The translations under genes and the position numbers were made by a program. From Phellopilus nigrolimitatus (lineage: Eukaryota > Basidiomycota > Agaricomycetes > Hymenochaetales > Hymenochaetaceae), in assembly GCA_021029095.1 (NCBI GenBank), contig JAJOHG010000001.1, positions 372,001 through 436,000 of the forward strand: a stretch of DNA of 64,000 bases, in the 5' to 3' direction. The notes beneath the pieces were generated by a model. The model saw only the letters and a program-made list of their open reading frames with translations, did no database searches and was not told the origin of the DNA. Within the stretch, counting starts at the first letter, position 1, and each line of letters begins with the position of its first letter. Positions 24,531 to 36,582 of the stretch are shown one piece after another.

Positions 24531-26176
24531 ATGGCTAACGCGTCTGAAGTAGCTGAACTCGTTGTCGCGTTGCAACAGATGCGTTACACGCAAGTGCGTG
24601 TGTTTATTACCTGTCCTATTCATTTCTGAATTAACGGACTCGATAATAGTACTTTGATGGTACAAATAGTTCACCCACTCATTGTCTGAATGATCGACTG
24701 CACTGACTGAATTTTAAACCTGTAAAGTGGCCAGTATGACTATCCTGGTACGATATAAACCAAGATGCTCGAAATGGACTCACACTGCACACTTTCGCAG
24801 ACTTACGATTATTTAATCACATTCAACGCGGAGAAAAGACTCATATGGCCTTCATCTTGGTCGCTTCCTAAAGTTCTGTTTCTCCTGACACGGTATTTGC
24901 CTTTCATCGATACATCTATCGCCCTCTGGCGTAAGTGTAGATTGTCTCCTATATGACTTTGTGTCTTTGATTGAAGAACATTATGGTCAATAGAACATCT
25001 AAAACCATTCATGACTCAGAGAGGATGTACAGTTGCATATATGAGTACTGGCTGTACGCTATTTAATAAGGAGCTATTGGGAAATAACTAAACCTCAACT
25101 TGCAATGCTTAGGGTTGATTCTTCTTGGGATTCTAGTCGCAGAAAGTAAGCATCGCTTTCTTCTCGATAAATTCACTCGTTGAATTTCTTGACATAGTAA
25201 TACTTCTATTACGAACATGGGCGGTCTGGGAGCGGAGCAGGAGTATTGGAATCGGACTCTCCATCTGGACTGCCGCTTTGTGGATCTCAAATATGGTCTG
25301 CTTGGGAATTTTCCTCAAGTCGGTCAAATGCAAGTGCCTCGTAGTCTTCTTGATTTTTTTTTAAAGACTATGATTGCAATTTGTTCAGTTTCACCATTAC
25401 CATTCGGACTTTCTGGATGCCTTGTGGTTTCTGGAAATACCATCCTCTCTATTAATTGGATCCTGCTCATGATATTTGAAGCTGGTAAGTTTTAGACGAT
25501 AATGCCAACTTTGCTCCCGAACACTAAGATTTACTATTGTAGGAATTCTGGGGCTCATGGTGGTCAAGGCAGTCCAGAAATGTACGTTTCTTCATTCAGC
25601 AGATCTCATCTTCTGAGCCGAATGCAAACAAAATCACAACTGCAGATCGTATCCAGCGGAGCACTATCATCTACAAAGCAGTTTATAGAGATGGCAAGTG
25701 CAGCTTTCTGCTCAATCTGAAAAAGTGTTAATTCGCATAACTCAGGTTCTATATTTTATGTCTACCTATTTGGTAAGTGTAGATAATACATTGTTTTGTC
25801 GAGAGCATTGATTACCCATCTGCGAATAGTTTTCTCTCTCGCGAATGTCATCGTGATATTGACCCTGCCAGTGAGTGTCACAATTTACAATAATGTGTAC
25901 TTGCTCTTACTAGCTTGCTGCTTGCATCCGGCGGTCGTAGCATGGCTTTTTTAACATGCTTTCAAGGTTTGTATTTAATCCTTTCGTTTTTCGGTAACCT
26001 GGACATGGTTCACTCATTCAACTGACAGCATCGAACGGGTCACGCACTCCATTTTGACTGCGAGGATCCTTTTGAACTTACGAAGCTTGCTCTCCGGCAA
26101 GGGAGGAGACACATGTTCATCTGGAGAGAGTACGGAACTCGTTTCAGTGTCATTTCCAGGCCACAGTCACACATAA
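24531..26176 (+). CDS. DUF6533 domain seven-helix membrane protein
   Basis: Basidiomycete membrane protein family of unknown function, GPCR-like in topology. The gene is cut into very small exons; 14 join in frame to 290 residues: 24531-24593, 24650-24659, 24728-24747, 24801-24930, 24994-25053, 25113-25145, 25198-25329, 25389-25484, 25542-25580, 25646-25693, 25746-25772, 25830-25870, 25941-25966, 26029-26176. N-terminus has the DUF6533 core 'TYDYLITFNAEKRLIWP' and 'VLFLLTRYLPFIDTSI'; later helices include 'ILLGILVAE', 'LRTWAVWERSRSIGIGL', 'INWILLMIFEA', and the tail 'RVTHSILTARILLNLR'. Introns 25330-25388 and 25694-25745 start with GCAAGT, i.e. GC-AG. It sits between two copies of the ArAE/SNX4 junction, so it was probably brought in by, or trapped between, that duplication. 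Confidence 0.88.
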
Positions 26177-27234
26177 TAGAAAAGGAGGACTGCTTTATCT
26201 GTACGTTATTGGAGCTGATGTATGATGTCCAACATGTATTGGACCAATCTCATTTCCGTTGATGTTTCTCTGAAGGTTGATGATTGACGGACGTTGACAA
26301 CGTTGTCCTCGGCAGAGTTAACAGACAGTGTGAGCGACTTGGCGAGAAGCCATTCTTCTGGTTGAGCTTATCTGTTATCGCACAGGACAATTATATACAG
26401 CCTCAGAACAGCGCTATATACCAACAAGATTTATATGAATATTAAAATTAAGCTTGTCCAGTGAATCGCTGCTAAGACTTGTGTTCCGAGGTTCCTATTG
26501 GGAGCAAAATTCACGGTCTCTCTTTTTCCGGCTATTTATCTTCACGGCACTGCGGTCCTTAAGAATGATGGTGAAATTCCTACCTCACGATCGATATCCT
26601 CGCATGTCAAGGCAGCACATGAGCCCAGCGATGCCAACAGGCTGGCACAGGACAGTCCTAAGAATCTCCCAATGTGAAAGTTTCCTGTAAGCATACTATA
26701 TCACATCAGGGCAACGGACTGTCGTCACCTCGGTATAATTAGGATCTGATCAGCGATGCGATCTCGCAGGGTCGCTGATTATTTTCTACCGATGGGGAGA
26801 AAGCCTGGACCGATCCGGACCCACTCACAGAATGCTAACTTAACCGAGCCACATGTCTCGCACGACTCATGAATAGCAGTCCGAACCACAAAGAAGCAGA
26901 TGGATTTCGCGATGGAATTTACTGCGACTCGTTTAGTAGATCATCGAATCCTCGAGTGGCACTCATGATGCTGTAACGACTGCGATCATACTAAATTACA
27001 ATATAGCGTCACTGGTTCCCGAAACAAAATCACCACTGTTCCGTGCATGATATTGATGAGCAGCCCCCATGTGTTAGACCGAAACGCGCGAACGCTTTCT
27101 CGACGGGGCCATCTCTTGAAGTCGTCCCAGTTCATTGTGGTTGCTCCGCGGTGTTTGTGGACGAAACGGCGATGCCCGAGTCGAACAGCCCAGCAGCAAC
27201 TTAGGGCGTAGGCCTTTGAGCGGACTAAAATCAT
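26177..27234. other. Intergenic, no gene recognised
   Basis: About 1 kb between the DUF6533 stop and the duplicated transporter remnant. A minus-strand ORF at 26986-27234 has no recognisable motif. Nothing supported. Confidence 0.45.
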
Positions 27235-27630
27235 CGCTGTATGCTCGACGTATGTTCTTTTGCCAGAGCACCAAAAGTATTGGCACTAACGGTTCATTAT
27301 TTATTTATTTATTCCTTTGTTGAAAGGTGACATTGGCGCTTATTGTCGGGTACTCGTGAATCGATGGCCATCTCACTATCGTAGGCAACCCGGGCATCGG
27401 GTGGTCCATTGCGCGGAAGCGTTTCGTGCTTGTCATGATTGGTAAGCCGTCGTCTCTGATACACGCCGCAAAGAGAGAACTGATGACGGACTAAAAGGCT
27501 ACGTTGCGTCGTTTTTCTTCATGATGATTCCGCCGACGTCTGGGCCCAGGCCATTCAGGCTTCAGCAAGTGCCCTTCAGAGGCATCAGCGAGTGGAAGGA
27601 CGACTACGAGCGCGCATACGGCTCTGCATA
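27235..27630 (+). pseudogene. Decayed duplicate of the ArAE transporter 3' part
   Basis: 27240-27545 matches 22225-22540 (exon 'VTLALIVGYSW', following intron and next exon start), then jumps to sequence matching 23410-23475 (last exon, 'EWKDDYERAYGSA' and stop). About 870 bases of the parent between these are missing. A TGG codon of the parent is TGA here. Together with 27631-28068 it is the second copy of the transporter/SNX4 junction. Confidence 0.85.
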
Positions 27631-27725
27631 AGTTATTTGTTAAGAAAATCGGGGTGATTAGTACCTATAACTGACCGAGCAACGCAAAACAAAACAAAGC
27701 GGAGGGTATGCTACTAGAAGTACAA

Positions 27726-29612
27726 TTAAATGTCCACGCGTATGCGCTGTAAGATTGGTATGATCCTTTCCCATTCCTCAATTGACTGTATGTGATTTTT
27801 GTTATTTGTTTCAGTTAATGCGAGTGTACTTGGGAAAGGGATAAAACAGCCTACCGATTTATACATATCAATCTGACCGTCGGCTAGCGAGCCTAGCATC
27901 TCCTTCATCTCTGCTTCCTTCGCGCGCTGGAAGATGGCCTGCTCCTTGAGCGTCTCGTCGCTGAAGGCGTCGGACGTCTCGTGAGCAGTGGTGACAGCGT
28001 CTTGCAGCTACAACACAAAGTCAAAATTAAAGTGGCTGAGGGGCAGAAAAATGCAGCCGATGTACCTCCTTAATCTTCGTCTCCAGCTTTTTCATGCGCT
28101 CCACTCGGCTTCGGTCGTCATCGGCCCCGCGTAGTGAGTCTACCCTGTCGCGCAGGTAGGCGCCCAAGCCGAGTCCCGTGCTGCCTGCTCGCCCTGCAAT
28201 GACCGCAGAGAGCCGATCACGTTCGAGCGTGACGCCAGACAGATAATTCGACAGCTCCTCGAAATCGAGCTGTTTTTGGTCGCGCAGCCTCAGAACCGCG
28301 CGGTGCGCGTGTGAGTAGGCAATCAGCGAGCGCAGTTGCATGAGGAATGGGTCCGTTGTCGATGTTGTCTTTTTGTCCGTCAGCAGCGGAACACTAAAAT
28401 AAATAAAAAGTAAGGCGCATGCTTACTTGGTGGCGTAGTAAAGCAGAGAACTCAAGCAAGGTATTCGAGAAATGGTTGAGCGGGTCTGTGATCCCGGATT
28501 CCAGGAAGCCAAGGCCCTGGACGGCGACGGCGAGGTCGTGGTAGTCGGAGGTAAGGTCTTCGCCAGATTCAGGGTTTCCATCTCTTTAGCCTTAGACATA
28601 CGCGGACACACACGGAGAGAGAGCCGCGGGAAACATGCACTTACCACTCGAGCGCGAGCGCACCCGGTTCCAGATGCGCTCGGAGTTCTGCAGGCCCTCC
28701 TCGGACTTGTCGACGCCGTCGCGCATGGCGAGGAAGCGCTCGTCTGGCTTGCGCAGCTTCGCAAACGCGTTCAGAAGCGTGTCGGAGATATTGTCCAGGA
28801 CGCCCGGGCTCGAGTCTGGCCCCGGCGGGTGAGCGACGTGCTGGTGCATTGTAACATGCTTCACAGAGAGTAAGAGTCGGTATGCATTAAACTGTAATCG
28901 AAATAAACAATACCCATTCAGTTGACTCGAAGAATGCCCTGACGAGAGTGCTCCGTTGTAGTGTAGGATGGCGAGACAAGCGTTTCAGGAACAATTCAAG
29001 ACTACAGAGCTGGTGAGCTTTGCAGGAATTGAACAAAATAGTTGTACTTACTCTTGACGCCGTCGTTCAAGAAACTCGGGACTGAAGCGGTCTCCGGTGA
29101 CATATTCTGCACATGACGCATCCAGCGGGGTTCTTAATGGCACGAAGCATTGACGTACCGAGGCGATGCTTCTCGGGAAGCGGTGGCACCACACAAGCAG
29201 GGAAATCTTTGACGAGGTGCTCTCTCAAGAAGACAAAGTCTTGAAAGCGTCTGCGTGACGAGGGATTCTGAGTCGAGAAGATGGGGAGGTTAGTCTAATC
29301 GACGTGCCATTAGCACATTCGTATAATTTACGCCGAACAATAAAGCAGAAAGCAACGAGCCTTAGCAGAAACTAAGTAAGATACAAAGGCATCCTTCGTC
29401 TCTGCAAGCTCCTTTAAAGGATCCTGAACGCTTGTGATAAGATAGCCCTCCCACTTGGGATCGTGAGGGCCTCGCTCGTCTGAGGTGTCTTCCGGGTCTG
29501 TGCTCTGCTTGAAGCCGGGGCCTGTCGGCGTCGGGACCTCAGCAGTTGTGTAGCCAGCGGAAGGTGTCTCCCAGGCGACGCTTTCGAATACGTCCTCGTC
29601 GTCGCCGAGCAT
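27726..29612 (-). CDS. SNX4: Sorting nexin-4 (Atg24-type), PX-BAR protein
   Basis: SNX4/Atg24 binds PI3P on endosomes through its PX domain, curves membrane with its BAR domain, and recycles SNAREs and supports selective autophagy. Nine exons read as a ~470-residue protein. Order: acidic N-terminus from 'MLGDDEDVFESVAWETPSAG'; PX domain 'RRRFQDFVFLREHL', 'PPLPEKHRL', 'FLERRRQDLELFLKRLSRHP'; then 'HQHVAHPPGP', 'LLNAFAKLRKPDERF'; BAR helices 'DYHDLAVAVQGLGFLESGI', 'LIAYSHAHRAVLRLRDQKQL', end 'RIIPILQRIRVDI'. The intron between exons 1 and 2 (29295-29360) appears to begin GC (AAG|GCTCGT). The intron before 'TTSTTDPFL' uses an AG after a CTGAC branch site rather than the first AG. Divergent from RPB2, sharing a ~280-base promoter region. 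Confidence 0.92.
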
Positions 29613-29889
29613 CGTATAGCAGAGTGTTCCAACTTGAGCGGCCAGGGAAGCGGCAGAGTCTAGCCCGAGCCTGAGAGAGCACGTTACATATTTGTCACGC
29701 CAAAGTCACGTCGTGACAAATACATCCAAATCCCGTTGTCGCGCCCGTGGACATCTTCAGCGCGGTCAGTCACCTCGTTCGTCTGTGCCGTCGGCCACTT
29801 CAAGCTTTTTCTATCGTCTTTGGACGTTGCAGGATATTGAAAATCTGGGACTTGTGTGAACTTGTGTCATTTAATCCTGAGCAGTGACA

Positions 29890-32800
29890 ATGAGCAAGTT
29901 ATACTCATACACACTACGTCTTGACTTCAATCTGACCTTGTCTGTTTAAGGCTTCATTCCGCCACGGAAATCGTTCTTCGGTGACAGTCGGATAGACACA
30001 GTCGATGATGATGATGATGATGAGGAGGAGGATGATGATGAGAGAGTGTGCACTCAGGAGGACTGCTGGAACGTCATTTCCTCGTTTTTCGACGAGAAAG
30101 GTCTCGTCAGGCAACAGTTGGACTCCTTCGACGAATTTGTCCAAAATACTATGCAAGAGTTAGTCGATGAGAATGCGGACCTTATTCTGGACCAGCAGGA
30201 TCAACACACGGGTTCGGACAAGGATGCGACTGTACGTTGTCATTTATACTCTGTTCTTGCTTAGTCTACATTTTAGTTTTGACAGCGTCGCTATGAGCTC
30301 AACTTCGGTCAAATTCTACTGTCCAAACCGACTTTCAGTGAGGCGGATGGCTCAACGCAGGCCATCTTTCCCCAGGATTGTCGCTTGAGAAACTTGACAT
30401 ATGCTGCGCCTCTGTATGTTGAAATGAAAAAGAGGGTTATGGTTGGTCATGAAGATCCGGATTCGATGACTGGAGAAATTGCATGGGTAGAGGAACAAGC
30501 GGATAACCCGAATGAGAAGTACAAAGCACAGATTGGAAGGGTACGTGGTCTTTTGATTTCATAGGGATGAACGGTGCTGAAAGGTTTGTTGCAGGTTCCC
30601 ATCATGCTGCGCTCTTTTTTCTGCATCCTCAATAATTTCACAGAAGACCAGCTGTACTCAGTCAACGAATGTCCCTACGACTCTGGGGGTTATTTCATCA
30701 TCAACGGTTCGGAAAAAGTGTTGATTGCGCAGGAACGTATGGCTACAAACCACGTATATGTCTTCGCAAAGGCTCAGCCGTCTCCCATCAACTTTCTGGC
30801 GGAAATTCGCAGTGCGGTTGAAAAGGGTGGGAAGACAATCAGTCAATTTCAAGTCAAGATGTACCACCGGGGGCAGGAAAGAGCGGTTAGTTTTATTTCC
30901 ATGAACTCGCACGTAGGTGAGGCACTGACTCGTCGTACAGTCAGGAAATGTCATGAAAGCCACTATCCCATATATCAAGGTCGACATTCCCATATGGGTG
31001 GTGTTTCGTGCTTTGGGGGTCATTTCTGATCGGGACATTCTTGAACACATTTGCTTCGATATGAACGACGCTCAAATGCTGGAAATGTTGAAGCCCTGTA
31101 TTGACGATGGCTTCGTTATCCAGGACCGTGAGGTATGTTCACCAAAGTAGCGTTCATCAGAATGGCTCAGTGACCGTGAGCTAGATTGCTCTGGATTTCA
31201 TTGGTAATCGTGGTACGGCGACGGGACTTAATCGTGAAAGGCGTCTTCGGTATGCACAGGAGATCTTGCAAAAAGAAATGCTACCCCATGTGTCAATGTC
31301 GGAGGGTTCCGAGACGAAAAAAGCGTACTTTTTTGGCTACATGATTCATCGGTTGCTTTTGGCTGCTCTCGAACGACGCGAGCTCGACGACCGTGATCAT
31401 TTTGGAAAAAAGCGTTTGGACCTTGCAGGCCCTCTTCTTGCAGGACTATTCCGAATGCTGTTCAGAAAGTTGACGAAGGACGTGTATCGCTATCTGCAAA
31501 AGGTACGGATTCTCTAGAAGTTTAATATTCTACAGACTTAATTGCCTCGATGACAGTGCGTCGAATCGCATAAAGAGTTCAATGTCAACTTGGCTGTGAA
31601 GACGAATGTCATCACTAATGGACTCAAATATTCGCTTGCGACCGGTAACTGGGGTGATCAGAAGAAATCCATGTCTACAAAAGCTGGCGTCTCACAAGTG
31701 CTGAATCGGTACACATATGCCTCGACGCTTTCACATCTTCGGCGTTGTAACACGCCTTTGGGCCGAGAGGGGAAAATCGCCAAGCCACGTCAGTTGCATA
31801 ATACGCATTGGGGGATGGTGTGTCCAGCTGAGACACCGGAAGGACAGGCTTGTGGGCTTGTAAAGAATCTATCATTAATGGCGACCATTTCCGTCGGCTC
31901 GTATTCTGCGCCTGTCATCGAGTTCCTGGAGGAATGGGGTTTGGAGAATCTAGAGGAGAACGCACACTCCATGAATCTCACAAAGGTCTTCGTCAATGGC
32001 GTCTGGCTGGGCGTGCATCGTGATCCGGTCAACCTTGTAAAAACGATTAGGACGCTTAGGCGAAGGGACGACATCAGTCCTGAGGTGTCGGTAGTTCGGG
32101 ACATCCGCGAAAAAGAGCTACGCATTTACACGGATGCCGGCCGTGTGTGCAGACCGCTCTTCATTGTCGAGGACCACAAGTTGAAGCTGAAGCGCCAACA
32201 TCTAAAGTGGCTTCACCAAAAGTGGCGACTCGAGGATAGGCCATACGTGTTGGAGAAAGATAGGCCGAAAGGCGAAGAATCTGATGGTGATACCGTGGTC
32301 GACGGGGAGACTGGCAAAAAGATGATCTTCTTCGACACAATGATGAAGAAAAAGAAAAAGCCGTATACGTGGAGATCCTTAGTGAAGGATGGTGTTATTG
32401 AATACCTGGATGCAGAAGAGGAGGAGACAGTCATGATCTGCATGACTCCCGAGGATCTCGTTGAGTCCCGGTTAATGCGTCAGGGTTTGGACCCGAGAGC
32501 CGATGGAGACTTCGACCCTGCAGCTCGATTGAAATCTGTTCCGATGGCTCATATTTGGACGCATTGTGAGATTCATCCTAGTATGATTTTGGGTATCTGC
32601 GCCAGTATCATTCCTTTCCCCGATCACAATCAGGTAAGCGTCTTGAGCCTTTCATAAATGCGGAACGTTCTAAGCTCTTTCCAGTCACCGCGTAATACCT
32701 ATCAGTCTGCTATGGGTAAACAGGCAATGGGAATTTATCTCACGAACTTCCTGATGCGTCAAGATACCATGGCGAATATTTTATATTATCCTCAGAAGCC

Positions 32801-34297
32801 GTTGGCCACGACGCGATCTATGGAGTACCTCAAATTCAGAGAATTGCCTGCGGGTCAGAATGCCATTGTCGCCATTCTGTGTTACAGCGGCTACAATCAG
32901 GAAGATTCGGTCATTATGAACCAGAGCTCCATCGATCGTGGTCTTTTCCGTAGCCTGTACTACCGAACATACTCAGACACGGAAAAGAGAAGCGGTGCAA
33001 TCATGGTCGACGAGTTCGAAAAGCCTACTCGTGAAACAACGCTGCGCATGAAGCATGGGACGTACGACAAGATTGAAGATGATGGTCTCGTGGCACCTGG
33101 CACGAACGTGCGCGGAGAAGATATCATTATTGGCAAGACGGCACCTATTCCTCCAGACAGTGAGGAGCTAGGCCAGAGGACGAGAGGGCACACGAGACGC
33201 GATATCTCGACTCCGCTGAAGAGTACAGAACAGGGATTCATTGATCAGGTGGTCGTGACGACCAACGGTGAAGGGCTTAAGTTCGTGAAGATTCGTGTTC
33301 GCTCCACGCGTATACCTCAGATCGGCGACAAATTCGCTTCGCGTCACGGACAGAAGGGTACGATCGGTATTACTTACCGGCAAGAAGACATGCCCTTCAC
33401 CGCGGAAGGGATTACACCGGACATAATTATCAACCCGCACGCTATTCCGTCGCGTATGACTATTGGGCATCTGGTCGAGTGTTTACTGTCAAAGCTCGCG
33501 ACGATCGTGGGTAACGAAGGCGACGCCACACCGTTCACGGAGCTGACCGTTGACTCTGTCTCGAGTTTGCTGCGCGATCGAGGATATCAGTCGCGTGGGC
33601 TTGAAGTGATGTACCACGGGCACACTGGGCGGAAGCTGCAGGCTCAGGTGTACCTGGGACCGACGTACTACCAGCGTCTAAAGCACATGGTGGACGATAA
33701 AATCCACTCTCGTGCTCGTGGTCCTGTACAAATTCTGACAAGGCAGCCGGTAGAAGGTCGTTCTCGCGACGGCGGACTGCGTTTCGGTGAAATGGAGGTT
33801 TGTAACGCCTATCTCTTGTCAAACCCTAACAGGACTGAATCTAACGAATTATATAGCGTGATTGTATGATTTCCCATGGTATCGCTGCTTTCTTGAAAGA
33901 ACGTCTCTTCGATGCCAGCGACGCTTATCGACTACACGTCTGTGACATGTACGTGTTTTATTTACATTCTTTATTTTGGTCTGATGTTCCCTGTCTTTAG
34001 CTGTGGTTTGACTGCCATCGCTAACCTAGTGAGTTTTCACAGCTGTTTACTCGTCTGCTTAGATGTTGAAATTTATTTTCTTTAGAAAAAGCAAAGCTTC
34101 GAATGTCGAGCATGTAAGAACAAGACAGCGGTGTCTCAATTGTATATTCCATATGCTGCCAAACTTTTGTTCCAGGTGAGTATATTCACCAAATATCGCA
34201 TTAATTTGTTGAATCTTACTTGGAACTACAGGAATTGCAAGCCATGAACATTGCCGCGCGTTTGTATACGGTCTCAACCGGGAGGATCAGAGATTGA
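29890..34297 (+). CDS. RPB2: RNA polymerase II second-largest subunit
   Basis: RPB2 forms the active-site 'lobe and wall' half of Pol II in the nucleus. The start is tentative: the only suitable ATG upstream (29890) must be spliced to an acidic exon beginning near 29990 ('DTVDDDD') that leads to '[20 protein letters not shown]'. Internal exons read 30286-30540, 30595-30885, 30941-31132, 31185-31502, 31557-32633, 32685-33799, 33857-33948, 34001-34028, 34086-34175, 34232-34297. Family blocks: '[20 protein letters not shown]', '[19 protein letters not shown]', '[18 protein letters not shown]', '[16 protein letters not shown]', '[20 protein letters not shown]', '[12 protein letters not shown]', and the C-terminal zinc site 'ICGL' with 'CRACKNK', ending 'TVSTGRIRD'. 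Certain identification; single-copy phylogenetic marker. Confidence 0.97.
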
Positions 34298-34416
34298 TTT
34301 GCGGACACTCACTCATTTACTCGCTTTCTTTTTACATAGCACAAAATTATATGTATTCTAAATCAGTCCGTAATTTAAGGTTTTTTTGCAGCGGTAGCAT
34401 AAATAAGTACAGTGCG

Positions 34417-36582
34417 CTAGTCGTTCCTGTCCCTGCGCCCGTCCCCATTCATGAGTCCTTGCCGCTCAACATCGTCGCCGTGCTGGCGGTCATCTTCGTG
34501 GTGCTGACTCGGGAGCCTTTTGTCAGCGGTCTTAGGCTCATCATCGTCGCTCATGTCTTGATCTCCAATCTCGAAGACGACATCCTCGGCCACAATGGAG
34601 GCAGGTCCCCTCCGGCCGCCGACGAGCGTCGCGTCGTCATCGTCGTCGTCATCTCTATTGCGAGTCCGAGACTCGAGCGCCTCGAGGTCGTAGTCCTCGG
34701 CGTCCTCGTCTTCCTGAGCGAGCTCGTCCGACATAGCCAACGTGGAAACGCAAACAACATGTCAATCAACAGGCTTGAGGAAGTGAGAGGGATGGTACTC
34801 ATCTTCTATTGTGTAGTGTTGGACGCCACAAGTAGCAGATTGCCACAAAAACTACAAGGTACAAAAGAGATAACCAGCCATCGAGCAGCCACCACCGGCT
34901 TTTCCAGGTGTTTGCGGCAAAGTCTGTTCAAGTAAGTGTTCTCAGGTACCAGCTGAATCGAAAGCAAAAAAAGGCTAGTACCTTCGGCCAAGCGATTTGA
35001 GAAAGAGAGCGAGGAAACGACGAAGAAGATAGCTATGACCAACATGGCGACGCATCTAGAGTCAAGCAATTTGAGAAAGGGCGAAGAGACAAAGAAGAAA
35101 ATAGTACGGCTAACAGTATTCTGTGAAGCCGCCTGAACATCGACAGCTTGTAGCTCTGCTTTCGTGCGGCCAGATGGGAAATTGTTCCTGCATTGCATTA
35201 TAAGTTTTGATGAATTCCAGCAATATGAAGGTCGACGGTATACGCACCATTCAGAGCATAGATGATCCAGAGTAAGAATCCGCTCAGCGTGAAAGCGAGC
35301 GGGATGACGAAGAGAAGTAAAATGAGAGCCGACGTTGACTCGAGTTCAAGCTCCACAATACCGACAGAGTAAAGCACTAGGTGAGAGAGCAAATGAAAAC
35401 TCAACTTGACATAAATTAATCGAGTGATGAAACTTACCACCGAAGATAAAGTGCGCAACGGCCAGAATCTGGCACTTCGTCATCGTCCGACCCAGTGATT
35501 CGCGGACAACACTGAGCCCCAACGAAACAACCAGAAGTAAGAAGAATGAAAGCGCGTTTCGTCCGGCATCGAGGATAGCAACGACGAAGAGGAAGACGGT
35601 TGAGGTCGTCCCCCATCCACGCGCGTTGAGATATCTGTAGTACGCCCAGTTTGCCACCATTTCGATAACCAGAAGCCCGACGAGGCTGGACAAGTAGTAT
35701 TGTATCGGGAGAAGTTCCTCCCTGTACTTGTAACACAGCCAGCCCCAGGCTCCCGCCAAGGCAGCGTACACCACAAATAGTGAAAAGTAGAAGTTGACTT
35801 TCGGATAGTCAGACGCGGGAAGTTCGCCATTGAATGTGTTTTGGAAGAGGATGACGCCGCTGTATGAAGGATGGAAAGGTACGTCCGATGGTGCGCGCTT
35901 CCCTGCCGCGCTACTTTCGTCTGTAAGGACAGTGACCGGAACGATCGCTACACAGTAGTAGCCCGTATTACGGACTTGATATTGTATCGGCTGATCATAC
36001 CAGAGGACGTCTGATGTCGACTGCGAGGAATCTCCATCTTGGCGAACGAGTTTTGAGCTTGTAGCATTCCTGGACCTGAAGCCGACACGCGCTGTCCAGA
36101 AGCTCGTCTCGTTCAAGGACTTCCCGTCCGGAAGGTCAATAATGAATTTCCCGAGCCCGCTACTATCACAGAACCCGCCTCTAACAGCGTCAGAGGTGCA
36201 CACGTATGTTTTCTGCTGGAGGCGTGTGTGAATTTCGTCAGCGGGGAGAAGAGCGTGGTGTCTGCCTACGGGTAGCGTGTCGTCAATCATGGACGTGACT
36301 TTCCCCAGCATCTCGTTGTCCTTCCACTCGTATATAACCATAGCTAGCTGCCCTTGCGAAGTTGCATCAAAAGTGACTTCGGGATGATTGTCAGGAGTAG
36401 GGACGGGATATTGCATAAGGCTGACAGTACTCACCATTGATGTGCGCCCGAGCTCCTCCCCACATTCCCGAGCACACTTGCGACGAATAGTCCGTATCCA
36501 CGAAGGGAACCTCGTAAGCAGCAGCGCCTGCGCCGCATAGCCCGGCGAGCAGCCACGGCAGAATTTTGCGCGAACGTGTCAT
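34417..36582 (-). CDS. PTM1/GOST-family Golgi seven-helix protein
   Basis: Lung-seven-transmembrane/GOST family (yeast Ptm1, human TMEM87), Golgi or vesicle membrane protein with a lumenal Golgi-dynamics-type domain. Signal peptide 'LPWLLAGLCGAGAAA' then lumenal domain with paired Cys ('QVCSGMW', 'TYVCTSDAVRGGFC', 'YYCVAIVPV'). Seven helices follow: 'FYFSLFVVYAALAGAWGWL', 'YLSSLVGLLVIEMVANW', 'LSFFLLLVVSLGLSVVRESL', 'AFTLSGFLLWIIYALN', 'MFRRLHRIL', 'VIAIFFVVSSLSFSNRLAE' and 'DGWLSLLYLVVFVAICYL'. The cytosolic tail 'RRLAMSDELAQEDEDAEDYD' is acidic. Joining helix 7 to the tail requires intron 34742-34802, which begins AT and ends AC (AG|ATGAGT...CAC|G). Convergent with RPB2, 120 bases apart. 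Confidence 0.9.
34742..34802 (-). other. AT-AC intron in the PTM1-like gene
   Basis: Sixty-one bases. Donor AG|ATGAGT matches the U2 consensus except for the first base; acceptor CCAC|G. It joins '..WRPTLHNRR' to 'LAMSDELAQEDEDAEDYD' in frame, as the family requires. The tail frame has an in-frame TGA upstream and no AG after it, so no GT-AG alternative restores the protein. Confidence 0.65.
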
